Shown: positions 1 to 10,361 of the stretch, piece by piece | Numbering within the stretch: position 1 is the first letter of the stretch | Layout of the letters: every line of letters begins with the position of its first letter | NCBI GenBank assembly: GCA_030762935.1 | Contig: CM060895.1 | Span: 76,181,001-76,245,000 of the forward strand | Direction of reading: 5' to 3' | DNA length: 64,000 nucleotides | Source: Hymenopus coronatus | Lineage: Eukaryota; Arthropoda; Insecta; Mantodea; Hymenopodidae | The notes under the pieces: generated by a model | Seen by the model: only the letters and a program-made list of their open reading frames with translations | Databases searched by the model: none | Told to the model about the DNA's origin: nothing | Translations under genes and position numbers: made by a program

Positions 1-603
1 TCTGCTTCTTTTAATGATCCGGAGTAGAACAAAGGAAACACAGACTACTTCCTTTTTGAACAAAATGTACACAGTTTAAATATGAAACCAATAAGAGGGA
101 ATTACTTGTATACGTTTAGCTCCATAACAGAAACGTAAAGTACATACATTGTCCTTAAATCTATATTTTATGTGCAGTAAATTTTTATCTATCGCTAAGT
201 TTCACGAGTTATGCTAAAATCTTTCGCAATCTTTAGAGGTTATTCCCAGGAAGTTCAAGATAGGTATTTTATTTGACATGCAAATATATTCAATATACGT
301 TATTTTATTCAAATTCGTTACATTTTCGATTTTTTTTATGGAAGGGGTACCTTGATTGAGGTGGGAAGATTTTCTTGAAGACCTCCAAAAGGTGCTAAAC
401 TTAAATATCAAGTTTGAACTTTTCGTGTTCGACACACACACGCATATACCTTTTGCTAAAAATGTTTTTTCTTGCATTCAGGCTTTCTCAGAGCATATAT
501 TTTCCGGTGAAATCTCGGTCTCGTATTTTCGGGTGACATACAGTACCTTCTCTACCTACTACGCATGTTGTACATATTCGCTAGAGAAAGTACTATCGAG
601 AGT
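1..603 (+). repeat. Pal element copy, left side cut by window edge
   Basis: The right two thirds of a Pal element. It carries the internal blocks in the usual order: a motif like CTATCGCTAAGTTT, the block AGGTTATTCCCAGGAAG, a GGTGGGAAGATTTTC block, the near-palindrome region, the CACACACACG stretch and TTTCCGGTGAAATCTCGG. It ends in the palindromic terminus around 553-603 (CTACGCATGTTGTACATA, then CTAGAGAAAGTA). The two short ORFs here are by-products of the repeat. Confidence 0.8.
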
Positions 604-688
604 CTGTTGCAAATATTTACCCGATTATTGCAATTAGCGTCAATTTAAAATTACGAAAAGCATTTACATTTAAATAGTATTCGTAAAA

Positions 689-1034
689 CTGCACCCTAAA
701 AGCATACTTCTCCGTGAAATAAAGCATAAAATTGATTTCTCTAAAAATCACCATTTCGTAGCATATTATCAAAGCACTATTTCCGCCATTTGTGTGCTTT
801 ATGGAACTGGTGAAATCTCCCTCTGAGAATGTTAGCGCTTTTTTCTAAATAACAGCACCCTAAAGATATTCTTCTCCGTGAAATAAAGCATAAAATTAAT
901 TTCTCTAAAAAACACTATTCCGTGGCCAATCTGTGCATGTATCATGTTATCAAAGCACTATTTACACCACTTGTGTGCTTTATGGAACCAGTGAAATCTC
1001 CCTCTGATAATGATAACGCTTTTTCCTAAATAAC
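689..1034. repeat. Two-unit tandem direct repeat (about 162 and 183 bp)
   Basis: Unit 1 (about 689-850) and unit 2 (about 852-1034) both start GCACCCTAAA, share TTCTCCGTGAAATAAAGCAT and GTGTGCTTTATGGAAC, and end TTTCTAAATAAC. Unit 2 has roughly 20 extra bases near 927-947. The pair is a local duplication. I see no further unit and no coding sense. Confidence 0.85.
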
Positions 1035-1435
1035 GGTTCTGTGACAGCGAATCCGATCGCACTATCTCATTGCAACTTGTTTCGATAATAAATTAAAATG
1101 AAACCAATAAACAACACGGTGCAACAGCTTCCTGAATATTTTTCCTTCTTTTTTCACTTTTACAATGAAACAAAAAGGCATCTGCTTGACACCAATAACC
1201 GACACGAAAACAAAATAACAGAACTGTTCATACAGTTCTTTCCTGAACGCCGCGGATCTGTATTCCGCTCATCAATATTTGCTACAGGCATTTGGAAAAC
1301 GCATGAATTCGTTACAAATAGGATTTCAATATTTATTCTTCCTCCATTTGAATTTATTTTAATTTTTTTATGAATTTAGCTTTAAATGGTCTTAATTAAC
1401 AGAGCTCGAAGGTTAGCTCCGCGTAAAAGTTATAA
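1035..1435. other. AT-rich spacer, nothing recognised
   Basis: Contains a 91-codon frame on the + strand (1098-1373) rich in Phe, Asn and Thr. It has no recognisable domain, and its low-complexity composition is expected of AT-rich DNA. I do not call a gene. Confidence 0.5.
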
Positions 1436-1598
1436 AATTTCTGATGTGCTCCATTCAAATGGTTTCTCTACCTATTCTTCAAACTTTTCTTATAAAAGAT
1501 TATTTGATCTATACCCTGGGCTAAAGCGATAGCCAAATCTTTTAAAACCAAGTCGATATGTGAACAATTGAAGTTCCGTTCGCTTGCATAGTGCACAG
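1436..1598 (+). repeat. Pal element left-end fragment
   Basis: Starts TTCTGATGTGCTCCATTCAA and contains GGGCTAAAGCGATAGCC and GTGAACAATTGAAG, which are left-end blocks in other copies. It breaks off at about 1598, just before a second left end, so two left ends lie in tandem. Confidence 0.75.
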
Positions 1599-1617
1599 TA
1601 AAAAAAAAAAATAAATA

Positions 1618-2502
1618 TCTGATGTGTTCCATTCACATGACTTTCACTACATCTCTGCAACAAATTTTAGTTAAAAAGCCTATGCTTCTATTTACTTCAT
1701 GCTAATCGAGAAAAATTTGCAGAAATAGTCTTATTAATTGCTTCCTTGTAAGTAGAAGCGAAATGAGGGCGTACCATTGCTTAAAATGATAGGCAAAAGC
1801 TGGTTGCTACGTAACTGAAGCTTCTTTGTTGGTATGGAGTTCACAACTTCTGTATGAGAAATAGATGTTTTTCAAAGAAGAAACGAAAATCCAAGAATTT
1901 CTTAAAAATGATCACTCCATTAAAAAAAATGTATATGACATAAACTGTGTGTTTTATCGCGAGCTACATTTTCTGTAGAGTAAGTTTTTGTCCATCTCTT
2001 ACGGTTTAGCAGTTATGCACAATTCCGTAAAATTCATCCAGAATAAAGTAGTCTTCAGAGGTTATTCCCAGAAAATTCAAGATATACATTTTATTTGTCA
2101 TTTTATCTTTAATATACGATATTTTAACTAAAATCGTTAGAGCCATTTTTAAGAAAATCAAAAGTTTCAAAAATTTTTCCATGTAAAGGGTAGTTTGTGG
2201 TGGGGGGATTTTCTTTAAAATCTTCGTGTCACATCCTTAAATACCAAGTTTGGGCTTTAACGGTCCTTTCGTTTTTTGTGCTATGCTGCCCACAGACACA
2301 CATACACACACACACACACACACATACAGACAGACAGGCAGATTGACAGAAACACAAGCGGACATTTTTCTAAAAATGCTTTTTTTGGATTCAGGGAGTC
2401 ACAAAACATGTATTTCCGGTGAAATCCCGGTATCAAATTTTTGGGTACAATACAATACCTTCTCTATATACTATGTACATAGTTCGCATAGAGAAAGTAA
2501 AA
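1618..2502 (+). repeat. Pal element, near full length
   Basis: Runs from the left end (TCTGATGTGTTCCATTCACA) to the right palindrome (CACTATGTACATAG-like at about 2465-2485, then GAGAAAGTAAAA). In between lie CATCTCTTACGGTTTAGCAG, the AGAGGTTATTCCCAG block, AAAGGGTAGTTTGTGGTGGG, ACCAAGTTTGG, a CA repeat and TTTCCGGTGAAATCCCGG. About 885 bp with no long ORF. The 126-codon frame at 2250-2630 crosses the CA repeat and runs out of the element, so I treat it as fortuitous. Confidence 0.85.
2291..2338. repeat. CA-rich microsatellite inside a Pal copy
   Basis: CACAGACACACATACACACA, then a pure CA run and CAGACAGACAGG. All Pal copies have a short CA-rich stretch here; this copy has expanded. Confidence 0.9.
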
Positions 2503-2547
2503 ATGAAACTAAACTCCCCCCCCCATTTGGGAAAAATTACCTAGTTA

Positions 2548-3122
2548 AAAATGAAACAAACAATAAGCAATATTTCGAAAACGGTCAGTTCTACAACAAT
2601 AATGTATATAGTATAAATAGTATGTTTTAATGAGATCCACATTTTTGTGTATTAAGTTTTTTCTATTTCTTATGGTCTATTTCAGGTATGCAAAACTCAT
2701 CCAGAATTAACAGATCTTTAGCACTATTCACAGTAAATTCAAGATATGTAGTTTTATTCGTGATGTCAATATCTTTAACATAAGATATTTTTGGTAAAAT
2801 ATTTGTCCTTTTTCAGAAAAAATAAATTATCAAAAAAAATTTCCATGCAAAGATTATATTGGGATAGGGGGATTTTCTTGAAAATCTTTGTGTGAAGCAT
2901 TCTTGGAAGCTATAATCTTATATACCAAGTTTGGTATTTAACGGTCTTATAGTTTTTTAACTATACTGTCCACAGACACACACATGGACTTTTTTTCTAA
3001 AAATGCTTTTCTTTTGGACTCAGGGAACTTAAAATCTCGGCGAAATCTCGACATCGAATTTTTGGGTAGAATAAATATCTTCTGTATACACTGTATACAT
3101 AACTATTATAGATAAAGTAAAA
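2548..3122 (+). repeat. Pal element, left-truncated
   Basis: Begins mid-element (GAAACAAACAATAAGC, then the GAAAACGGTCAGTTCTAC block) and runs to a decayed right palindrome (ACACTGTATACATAACTATT, then GATAAAGTAAAA). It follows the previous copy head to tail within about 45 bp. Confidence 0.8.
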
Positions 3123-3171
3123 CAAAAACAAACATGAAACAATTGTTTGTTGAAATAATGCACTATAATAT

Positions 3172-3560
3172 TGTTCGCCTTATAGCCGTAATCGCCGCAC
3201 ATATGTTAGCAGTTTACTTCGGAAGTCACAATTTATTGCTACCGTGCATATTACACCTTCGTGAGAGGACACATGTGCCATCGGCGAGTACTTTAACATC
3301 GAAGTTTTGATTGTTGCACAAGTGTGAGTTTGCGACACATCCAAAGGTGTGCACGTGTGACTGCTTCTGGAAATTTCTTGCCACGTCATCGAAAGGTATA
3401 CAACGCAGAGAACCAGTACTAGTTAGAATTAGTTTCAACTAGGAATGCATAGAATGCAGCAGTTAAGTTAGCTTCAACATTCGTAGCGTGCAGTAGTTAG
3501 CACCTCATCGAGCGTCGAAAAAACTGCAGGCATAATTGTTGCAAAAGTATCAAATAAAAA
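3172..3560 (+). mobile_element. LTR-like repeat, copy 1 (putative solo LTR)
   Basis: Homologous by eye to 52546-52885: both follow TATAATA, start TGT, and share GCAGCAGTT(G/A)AGT and CGTCGAAAA. A TATA-like GGTATACAAC stands before GAGAACCAGTACTAGTTAG, and AATAAA-like ATCAAATAAAAACG lies near the end. That order suits a retrotransposon LTR with promoter and poly(A) signal. Target-site duplications and exact ends are not resolved. It could instead be another promoter-bearing repeat. Confidence 0.45.
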
Positions 3561-3580
3561 CGATATTAGAAAACATATTT

Positions 3581-4225
3581 TTACTTTCTCAGCACACCTG
3601 TAATGTACATAATCGATAGAAAAGGTATTATATTCCACCCAAAACGTCGATACCGAGATTTCATCGCAAGCACATATTTTGACCCCTAAATCCAAAAAAA
3701 AAAGAGTATTTTAAAAAACATATCCGTGTATTTATCTGTGTGCGAGGTCCGTGGGCAACACAGCTCAAAAACGTAAAAGCAGGTTAAATTCAAAATTTGG
3801 TATTTAAGTTCAGTATCTTTCAAGGATGCGACACGATGATTAAAAAAAATCCTCAAATCCATAACTAACCTTCATATTTGTCAAATATTTTGAATTTCTC
3901 AAAAATGGCTGTAACGATTTTGATTAAAATACCGTAAGTTTACGATAATTTCATGACAAAAATGGAATAGCTTATACAAATCTCTTCTTTCTGGCTGACC
4001 TCTGTATAACATTTGTATAACTTCTAAGCGATAAGCTATTAACAAAAGCTTACCCCACAAAAATATAGATCTTGTTAAAACACACAGTTTATGGCCTATA
4101 CATTTTTTTCGTAGAGCTAACCGTTTTCGAGGTAGCTTTTCTCAAAAGGGATATCATTTCTAGGAAGGAAAGATAACCGCTTTATCCTAGTATATTCTCT
4201 TTACTTCCCTTATACTTACTTACTA
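3581..4225 (-). repeat. Pal element, inverted, left end missing
   Basis: Reads from the right end (TTACTTTCTCAGCACACCTG; GTAATGTACATAATCGATAG) through the CCGAGATTTCATCG block, AAATTTGGTATTTAAG and the ACCGTTTTCGAG block. It fades near 4225. Confidence 0.8.
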
Positions 4226-4565
4226 TATTTACTAATAAGACCCACTCTGGTAATACATATCTCGAATAGGATGATGGAGACTAAGAATAATCTCTAGTAA
4301 TACATGTTTTTTTATGGACCAGCTAGAGAAAGTCATGCGAATGAAACATAAGACTTTTCTTTGTTGTGTGAATAAACAAAAATGTGCACCTTTCATTCGG
4401 GAGTTTTTCTATATGGGGCAGGGTCCCCAGTCTACCTGTCCGACTGTCAGGAATTTTTCAACTGCAATTGCAGGACCCTGGTTCCGGCTGTCCAGTGTTT
4501 ACTTCGCACATCTTGGGCCATAAGTACAAAAAACCGCACTAGTTCAATGTGCCGGTCTCCATGGC
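4226..4565. other. Unassigned spacer
   Basis: Mixed-composition sequence with no recognisable repeat or gene. Two overlapping + frames (69 and 80 codons) run through it. Neither has a motif I know, and both end in the SINE-like segment that follows. Confidence 0.4.
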
Positions 4566-4569
4566 CACT

Positions 4570-4720
4570 CTCGCTAAAGTGTCTCACTTTGGTGGTTCAT
4601 GGCGCAGGGGATCGTGGGTTCTAGTCCCACCTTGGACTGGTTGTAGTATGTGTGTGAAATGTGTATATGTATGTGTATTTGAAGAAAACCGCAAAACGAC
4701 AATCAAACAGAAAACAAAGT
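4570..4720 (+). repeat. SINE-like fragment with tRNA-type B box
   Basis: TGGTTCATGGCGCAGGGGAT followed by GGGTTCTAGTCCCACC resembles a degenerate tRNA A box plus B box. A GT-rich body and an A-rich stretch (AAACAGAAAACAAAG) follow. I see one copy only, so the family is uncertain. Confidence 0.45.
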
Positions 4721-4984
4721 AAAGGTTAGGAAAATGCAAAAAGAGGAGAAAGGGTATACAGCGCCGGAGTCCCGTCCAAACTCCGAAACCGAATTAAAAA
4801 TAAAATAAAATAAAACAAAATAAATAATAAAAATTCCGAATCTCCTCTGTTTGTATTCCATTCCATCCTATTGTTGTTGTTTTTTTTCATTAGAGCCGCT
4901 GAAATGTCCAAGATGTACTAAACGCCTCTATTTACTTCAAATGCTTCTATTCGACTTAATTTTTCTTACAATTTTGAACATTAA
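4721..4984. other. AT-rich spacer with AAAT-type simple sequence
   Basis: Holds AAAATAAAATAAAACAAAAT-type low-complexity sequence (about 4795-4830) and nothing else recognised. Confidence 0.5.
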
Positions 4985-5452
4985 AAACTGTGTGTTCCAT
5001 TCAATGACATTCTTTGTCTGTTCTGCAAACAAAGTATTCTTACAAAATATCAGTCTTTTATATACATAAGGCTAATCAAACTCCAAATTAGCAGAAATGT
5101 CCAATTCCTTAGTTCCTTATAAGTAGAAATAAAATAAGGGAGTACACTAGGCTAAAGTGACAGTCAAAAGAATTTGTCGCTATGCGATTGTCATTGAAAT
5201 CCGGGTTTCTTCTCTGGACCAGGAGTAAACAAAGGATAGCTGAAACGGACGAGGGCTTGCCGTTTGAGAAAAGTTTAGGTATTTTAAAATTGAAATCGTG
5301 GGGATCAAGTTAGGTATTTAACGAACTTCACTTTAAACTTTTTCTAAAAATGCTGTTAGGATTCAGAGGGTTTCAAAATATGCATTTTGGTCGGAATACA
5401 ATACATTTTCTATCTACTGTATATATCGCTCACATGTGCTAAAGAATGAGAT
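4985..5452 (+). repeat. Pal element with large internal deletion
   Basis: Left end (GTGTGTTCCATTCAATGACA) and the AATAAGGGAGTACACTAGGC block are present. At about 5300 the sequence jumps from the TTTTAAAATTGAAA block straight to GTTAGGTATTTAACG. The right end is a decayed palindrome near 5405-5450. Confidence 0.75.
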
Positions 5453-6071
5453 AAAGATATATGATTCTACTGCAGTTTCAAATTACTCAAAGTATCACAT
5501 TCATTTCACCACCAAGAATATCTTTTTCGAAAGGGGTATTTGAAGGTTAATTGTTTCAAATATAACCAGGGAAATGAAGCAGAATCCATATGGTACCTTT
5601 GTGTAAATCAGATTAGAGCATTATAAAAGTAAACTGAAATACATTTCTTAATAAATATTACAGATATCGCCAAGAAATTTAAAAATTATGATAGAGCAGC
5701 TAGTTATAAAATCTTGAAAATATTAAATAAGAACCGTAAGGTTTGCAAGTTTCACCATCCTTGACATTGCAACACTTTTTATTTCAGTTATTGACCAAAA
5801 TAATAAGGCTCTGTAGAGCTTTTTGAACAATGTAATTCCTTCAAATGTTACATTCCCTCATATGTTATCGGTTTCAAATGAATAACACAGAGCATTTGGA
5901 ATGGTGGGCGGCTGTGCTACAACGGGGACAAACAAAAGTTGCCTTAAACAATATTTAGCAAAAGGGTAACGAAAATATATACAGTAAAAGGACGACTATG
6001 CGATATAAACAGGCAGGAAATAGAATCTGACTGTAGAAAAAATCGTCATTGGACTACAAAATATAACCAAT
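5453..6071. other. AT-rich spacer leading into a LINE fragment
   Basis: Mostly featureless to about 5890. From about 5900 the composition becomes less AT-rich and probably belongs to the degraded LINE whose recognisable 3' coding end follows, but I cannot align it. Confidence 0.4.
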
Positions 6072-6299
6072 TTGGGTGGGATAAAGAAACATATTTTAGA
6101 ATTGAGTATGAAACAAAGGTCGCGAATAGTGTGGCTGAGGTTAGAAGGGTGGAAAACTCCTAAGGTGGTTGATGGAACTGGTAGGAGGATTTGCCTATTC
6201 TGCGGGGATCAGGAAGACTGGACACATAAAATAGGAAAAATTTATTGCCGGAAGTTTTTTAGGTTCAAACAGACGGAGGACAGCATGCTGGGACTTTAA
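6072..6299 (+). pseudogene. LINE fragment: C-terminal end of ORF2 with zinc knuckle (copy 1)
   Basis: This frame encodes the C-terminal tail of a non-LTR retrotransposon polyprotein. Visible are IVWLRLEGWKTPKVVDGTG, then RICLFCGDQEDWTHKI, which has the first Cys-x2-Cys and the His of the Cys-x2-Cys-x7-8-His-x4-Cys knuckle that lies after reverse transcriptase in many LINEs. The last Cys is displaced by two residues. The same block occurs at 32865 (WIRLGAWRSTKISDENGTRI). No reverse transcriptase is visible upstream, so this is a 5'-truncated dead copy. It is not a host gene. Confidence 0.65.
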
Positions 6300-6610
6300 T
6301 CCAAACAGATAAAACTGGCCAAGATTGGGCTCGTACTTAATGAAAGTACGCGTAATAAGAGATAATATATGCGCGTAAATATTGTAGACACATATTTGGT
6401 GTTTTAGTTGCCTATATGTGTGAATACACGGGTATGATTGTGAGCACAAATGGATGTGTTATATCAGAGTGTTCCTTCTTTTATTGGTCTGTTGTTCTGT
6501 TATTGTGACGCGTGTATGTGTTTGTGTGTGTATTTTTAGTCTTACGGAAATAGGTAAAATAGATATTTAGGTAACATTTTAAATTCAAGTATTTTTATAC
6601 AGCATGTGCG
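6300..6610. other. Possible LINE 3' UTR and GT-rich sequence
   Basis: Follows the LINE stop codon. Contains GTGTATGTGTTTGTGTGTGT near 6510-6530. No other feature seen. Confidence 0.4.
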
Positions 6611-6612
6611 GT

Positions 6613-7696
6613 ATTACTTTCTCTACACGTACTATGTACATAGTATATAGAGAAGGTATTGCACTCCACCCAAAAACTCGATTACCAGATTTCACCGGAA
6701 ATATATTCTTTAGGGTCCCTTATATAAAAAAAAAGCACTTTCACAATAAGGTCCGTGTGTGTGTGTGTGTGCGTGTGTGCGGAACACGATAACTCAAAAA
6801 CGAAAAGTTGGTAAAATACCAAACGTGGTATTTAAGTTTAGTATCTTCCAGGGATGCGACACAAAGATTTTGAGAAAAATCCCCCCACCCCAAACTATCC
6901 TTTACATAGAATTTTTTTCCAAAATTTCGATTTTCTCACAAGTGGCTCTAACAATTTTGATTAAAACATCATAAATTAAAGGCAAAGAAAATGTATATCT
7001 TGAATTTTCAGGGAATAGCCTCTGAAGAGTAGCTTATTCTGGATGAATTTTACGGAATTTTGTATAACTGCTAAACCGTAAGAGATGGACAAAAACTTAA
7101 TACACACTTTTTTTTTTTTTTGTAGTGTTTAACGCCCGCTTTAACTACTTCTGGCACCGCAGGCGGTGAAACTGATGATACATGAATGAGGATGGGCCAC
7201 CGGCGGAATGCGATGGCGGGGGAAACCGTAGAACCCGGAGAAAACCCGCCCCAGCGCCGATTTGTCCACCACAAATCTCACATGCGGTCGCTTGGGATTG
7301 AACCCGGGCCGTCTAGGTGAGAGGCCACGGTGCGGCCTCTACACGCGTTAAAACACACAATTTATGTTATATACTTTTTTTCGCGGAGTTCGTAGTTTTT
7401 GAGAAATTCCTTGTTTTTGTTTTCTGCTATGAAAAACTTATATTTTTCTCATACAGGAATTTGTCATCTGCTGTCCAAACAAACAAAGGAACTTCAATGA
7501 CACAGCAAGCTGCTTTTGATTATCACTTTAAGCTATGGTACTCCTTTATTTTGCTTCTACTTACAAGGAAGCAAGTAATAAGAATATTTCTGCTAACTTT
7601 TTTCTGATTAGCATGAAGTAGATAAAAGTATAAGCTTTTTATGAATAATTTGTTGCAGAGATGTGGAGAAAGGTGAATAGTACACATCAATTTTTG
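6613..7696 (-). repeat. Pal element, inverted, full length, split by a SINE
   Basis: A clear two-ended copy. The right palindrome is at 6615-6656 (TCTCTACACGTACTATGTAC, then ATAGTATATAGAGAAGG). The left end is at about 7665-7696 (GATGTGGAGAAAGGTGAATA, then GTACACATCAATTTTT). It is interrupted at 7108-7348 by a SINE, so the Pal copy is older than that insertion. Without the SINE it is about 845 bp. Confidence 0.85.
7108..7348 (-). mobile_element. SINE-A (tRNA-headed), inserted in a Pal copy
   Basis: On the minus strand: a head with B box CGGGTTCAATCCCAAGCG, then CGCATGTGAGATTTGTGGTG, GGGCGGGTTTTCTCCGG, a GCCTGCGGTGCCAGAAGTAG block, AAAGCGGGCGTTAAACACTA, and an A tail (T run at 7108-7121 on the plus strand). 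The same family occurs at 30990, 45725 and 48635. About 15 bp of the surrounding Pal consensus is missing at the insertion point. Confidence 0.85.
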
Positions 7697-8214
7697 TTGT
7701 ATTCTTATAAACTTAATAAATACTACTACTAAATAATAGACGCAGAGTGCTTTTAAGTGCCATATCTAGAATGTGAAGAATGCTACTTTTTAATGCTGGG
7801 TAGAGGAAGATAAAGTTTGGCTTGAGAAAGAACACGCTGTACTTTTCGTTCAGTAATGTGGAAGTTTAGTATTACAAAAACGTGTTTGTAGAAAGACCAG
7901 GGCTCTGGAGGAACTGAAGACGCTTATTAGTAGAGAAACAAAGAAGTCTTTATATGTCTTCCGGTCTCTCGTTATTTTTTTAACTTCATTTTTTATTCCA
8001 TGCTTGCACGAGTTGTGATCAACGCTTCATGAGAAGTAATCCTATTTAACAGCAGTGTTTTCACATAATGACTTCACTAGTACTTCTGTGTGGGCGTTGG
8101 CAGCAGCAAGACAGTTTCAAAGTTTCTAATCATGTCAACTTCAACCACTCTTTAGAGTTAATGAGCAAGTGGCCCGGTTGCTCATTAATAAAACAGAGTG
8201 TGACTTAAGCGTTG
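7697..8214. other. Spacer, nothing recognised
   Basis: No repeat from the families recognised here and no convincing coding frame. It may hold unique sequence. Confidence 0.4.
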
Positions 8215-8669
8215 CGCTAGCTGCCGAGTGAATGAACACATATGGGTGAAAAAAAAATTGCAGGTGAATGTAATTAGAGTCAATTTCCTTACTGCTTGTC
8301 AAGCGGGAGACCTGGGTTCGATTCCCGGGACTGGCGTGAGGATCTTTCCCGGAATGGGAGACCTGATCCGGGGTGCACTCAGCCTCATGAGGTCCCTGGG
8401 GGGCTAATTGAGGAGCTACTTGATGGAGAAGTAGCGGCTCCAAGTTAAGAGGACCGCATTAACCGGCCGGGAGGGCATCGGCGCTGAATATTAATAATTT
8501 TAACAACTGCAATTAAAGTTAAAAATAGATATGATGCAATTAAAATTATTATTTTAATTCATTTGGTTTATTACAATGTTAATATATATATTTTATATAA
8601 TTTTTATAATTCCTTTATGTTTTGTCTCACCCTCCAATACTCCATCCATGACATCTGTCCTGGACCGTG
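8215..8669 (+). mobile_element. SINE-B, 5' part (interrupted copy)
   Basis: tRNA-type B box TGGGTTCGATTCCCGGG at about 8312, then GACCTGATCCGGGGTGCACT, CTCATGAGGTCCCTGGGG and CCGGCCGGGAGGGCATCGG. The same blocks occur inverted at 12540-12768 and 16378-16685. The element resumes at 8949 after SINE-C. A second insertion, AT-rich and about 138 bp (8487-8624), separates CATCGGCGCTGA from GTCTCACCCTCC, which are close together in the 16.5-kb copy. Confidence 0.8.
8487..8624. repeat. AT-rich insertion inside SINE-B
   Basis: Nearly pure A/T, with runs such as AATTAAAATTATTATTTTAA. It interrupts the SINE-B body as judged against the 16.4-16.7-kb copy. It may be a small MITE or an expanded AT simple repeat; ends not determined. 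Confidence 0.5.
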
Positions 8670-8948
8670 TCGCCCTCCGTGGTGTAATGGTTACCATGCT
8701 AACTTCATATAACCAAGGTCGCGGGTTCAAACCCGGCGGAGGATGATGACTTTTTTCGGGTGTAAAAATCCTTAGCATGGATTTTGGAAGGGAAGTAAAG
8801 CCGTTGGTCCCGTGTCGTAGATTTACGGCACTTAAAAGAACCTCAAGCCTGATAAAGAGGCCTTTGAGCAAAATTAAGCGGTCTTTCACACCCAATTTAG
8901 AAAGGGACGCTGAGAACCACAGTAGTTTAGGGCGTCCATAAATAACAC
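8670..8948 (+). mobile_element. SINE-C, complete, with 13-bp target-site duplication
   Basis: A tRNA-derived SINE. The head has A-box-like TGGTGTAATGGTTACC and B box GCGGGTTCAAACCCGGCG. The body has AAATCCTTAGCATGGATTTT, AAGCCGTTGGTCCCGTGTCG and GCGGTCTTTCACACCC, and the tail is CATAAATAACAC. It is flanked by the identical 13-mer GTCCTGGACCGTG at 8657-8669 and 8949-8961, a textbook target-site duplication. It sits inside SINE-B. The 100-codon minus ORF here reads the SINE antisense and is not a gene. Confidence 0.93.
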
Positions 8949-9010
8949 GTCCTGGACCGTGATGGGGGACGCAGCGGCCGGGCAGTATGTCACTGTCGTG
9001 CCATGGAGCT
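8949..9010 (+). mobile_element. SINE-B, 3' part after the SINE-C insertion
   Basis: GACGCAGCGGCCGGGCAGTA and CACTGTCGTGCCATGGAG match the 3' end of the SINE-B copy at 16378-16440 (minus strand), completing the element split by SINE-C. Confidence 0.8.
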
Positions 9011-9029
9011 ATTATTATATGAATGGAAT

Positions 9030-9170
9030 TAGTTTAACCCAGCGAGGTAGCGTAACTCACATCTGGGAGGTCGTGGGTTCGGTTACCGCGGTGGGCGTCC
9101 TTAGGTTTGTTTTTGGTGGTCATCATGTGTATTCTGGCAAGGTTCCTTACTGTAGGTATTTCTGTCCCTT
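9030..9170 (+). repeat. SINE-like fragment with tRNA-type B box
   Basis: CAGCGAGGTAGCGTAACTCA followed by GGTCGTGGGTTCGGTTACC resembles a tRNA-like head. Only one copy is seen here, so the family is unproven. Confidence 0.45.
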
Positions 9171-9183
9171 TATTTCACTTCAC

Positions 9184-9716
9184 TTTATTTTCTCTAGCGC
9201 TATGCACACCCAAACGTTTGATACTGAAATTTCACCGGAATGGGTATATATTTTGAGATCCCCCGAGTCTTACTTACATTTTTAGAAAAACGCTCATATG
9301 TGTGGACAGCATAGCTCAAAAACGAAAAGCCTGTTAAAGTATTTAAATTCAGTATCCTCCAAGGACACGGCACGAAGATTTTCAAGAAAGTCAACCCCAC
9401 CCCAACTACCCTTTACATGGAACATTTGTCTAAAATTTTGATTTTCTCAAACAGGGCTCTAACAATTTTGTTTAATAGACCGTATATTCACATCACAAAT
9501 AAAATATATATTTTGAATTTTCTGAGAATATTCTCTGAAAAGCTATTTATTGGTTCAGTTGTGAGAGTTCTGTATAATTTTGTATAGGGGTTAAACTGTA
9601 AAGGATAGACAAAACTTTCTCCACAGTAATGTAAATCCCGTTAAAATACATGATTAGTGGAATATCCGTTTTTCTTGTAGAGTTGGCCGTTTTCGAGATA
9701 TTCAGTGTCATTGGAC
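9184..9716 (-). repeat. Pal element, inverted, left end missing
   Basis: Starts at a decayed right palindrome (TTTTCTCTAGCGCTATGCAC), passes TTTCACCGGAA and GTATTTAAATTCAG, and reaches the GGCCGTTTTCGAGATATTC block. A + oriented copy follows at once, so two copies lie with their left sides together. Confidence 0.8.
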
Positions 9717-10361
9717 AACAGGAGTAAAACAAACAACATGAAAGGAATAAACACCTCATCTTAAAGAACATTTAAGTATATTAAAATTGAAACCTATAAA
9801 AGGGCATATTTTAGAAACAACTAGCTCTACAAGAAATTTTATGTAACATAAATTGTGTGTTTTAACATGAACTACATTTTTTGCGCATTAAACTGTTGTC
9901 TATCTTGTTTTATGAAATATGTCTTCATAATGAAGAGGTCTTCAGGGGCTAGTGTCAAGAAATTCAGAATATAGCTTTTATTTTCCATGTAAATATCTTT
10001 CATATACGTTATTTTAATTAAAACCGTTAAGAAACAATTTTTAGAAAATCGAAGTATCGAAAATGTTTCTATATAAAGGGTAATTTGGCCTGGAGGATTG
10101 GACTTAAAATCTCCGTCTTGGCCGATACTCCACCGAGTGTGGTATTTAATGTTAGTTTCGTTTTTGAGTTATCGTGTTCATAGATACAAGGACACACAGG
10201 GACGTTTTCTAAAAATACTGTTAATCTAAAACTGGAAACCATACTTGGCACCTAAAACGTGTATTTCCAGTGAAATCTGAATATCCAATTTCTAGGTGGA
10301 ATGCAATACTTTCTCTATCTACTAGGTATATGCAATGTACATACCTGCTAGAGACCGTAAA
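9717..10361 (+). repeat. Pal element, left-truncated
   Basis: Begins at the GGAGTAAAACAAA block and runs to the right palindrome (TCTACTAGGTATATGCAATG, then TACATACCTGCTAGAGA). It forms the right arm of an inverted pair with the preceding copy. Confidence 0.8.

Noticed and set aside
1618..2502. Pal element as a Helitron, because of the 5' TC start and 3' hairpin
   Set aside because: The right end lacks a CTRR terminus and continues GAAAGTAAAA in most copies. No Rep/helicase sequence seen.
2250..2630. 126-codon frame with a His/Thr repeat
   Set aside because: The repeat is the translated CA microsatellite inside a Pal copy.
8670..8745. Possible tRNA gene (A and B boxes)
   Set aside because: The tRNA-like part is the head of SINE-C, continues into the SINE body and is flanked by a target-site duplication. 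The same holds for the other B-box matches.
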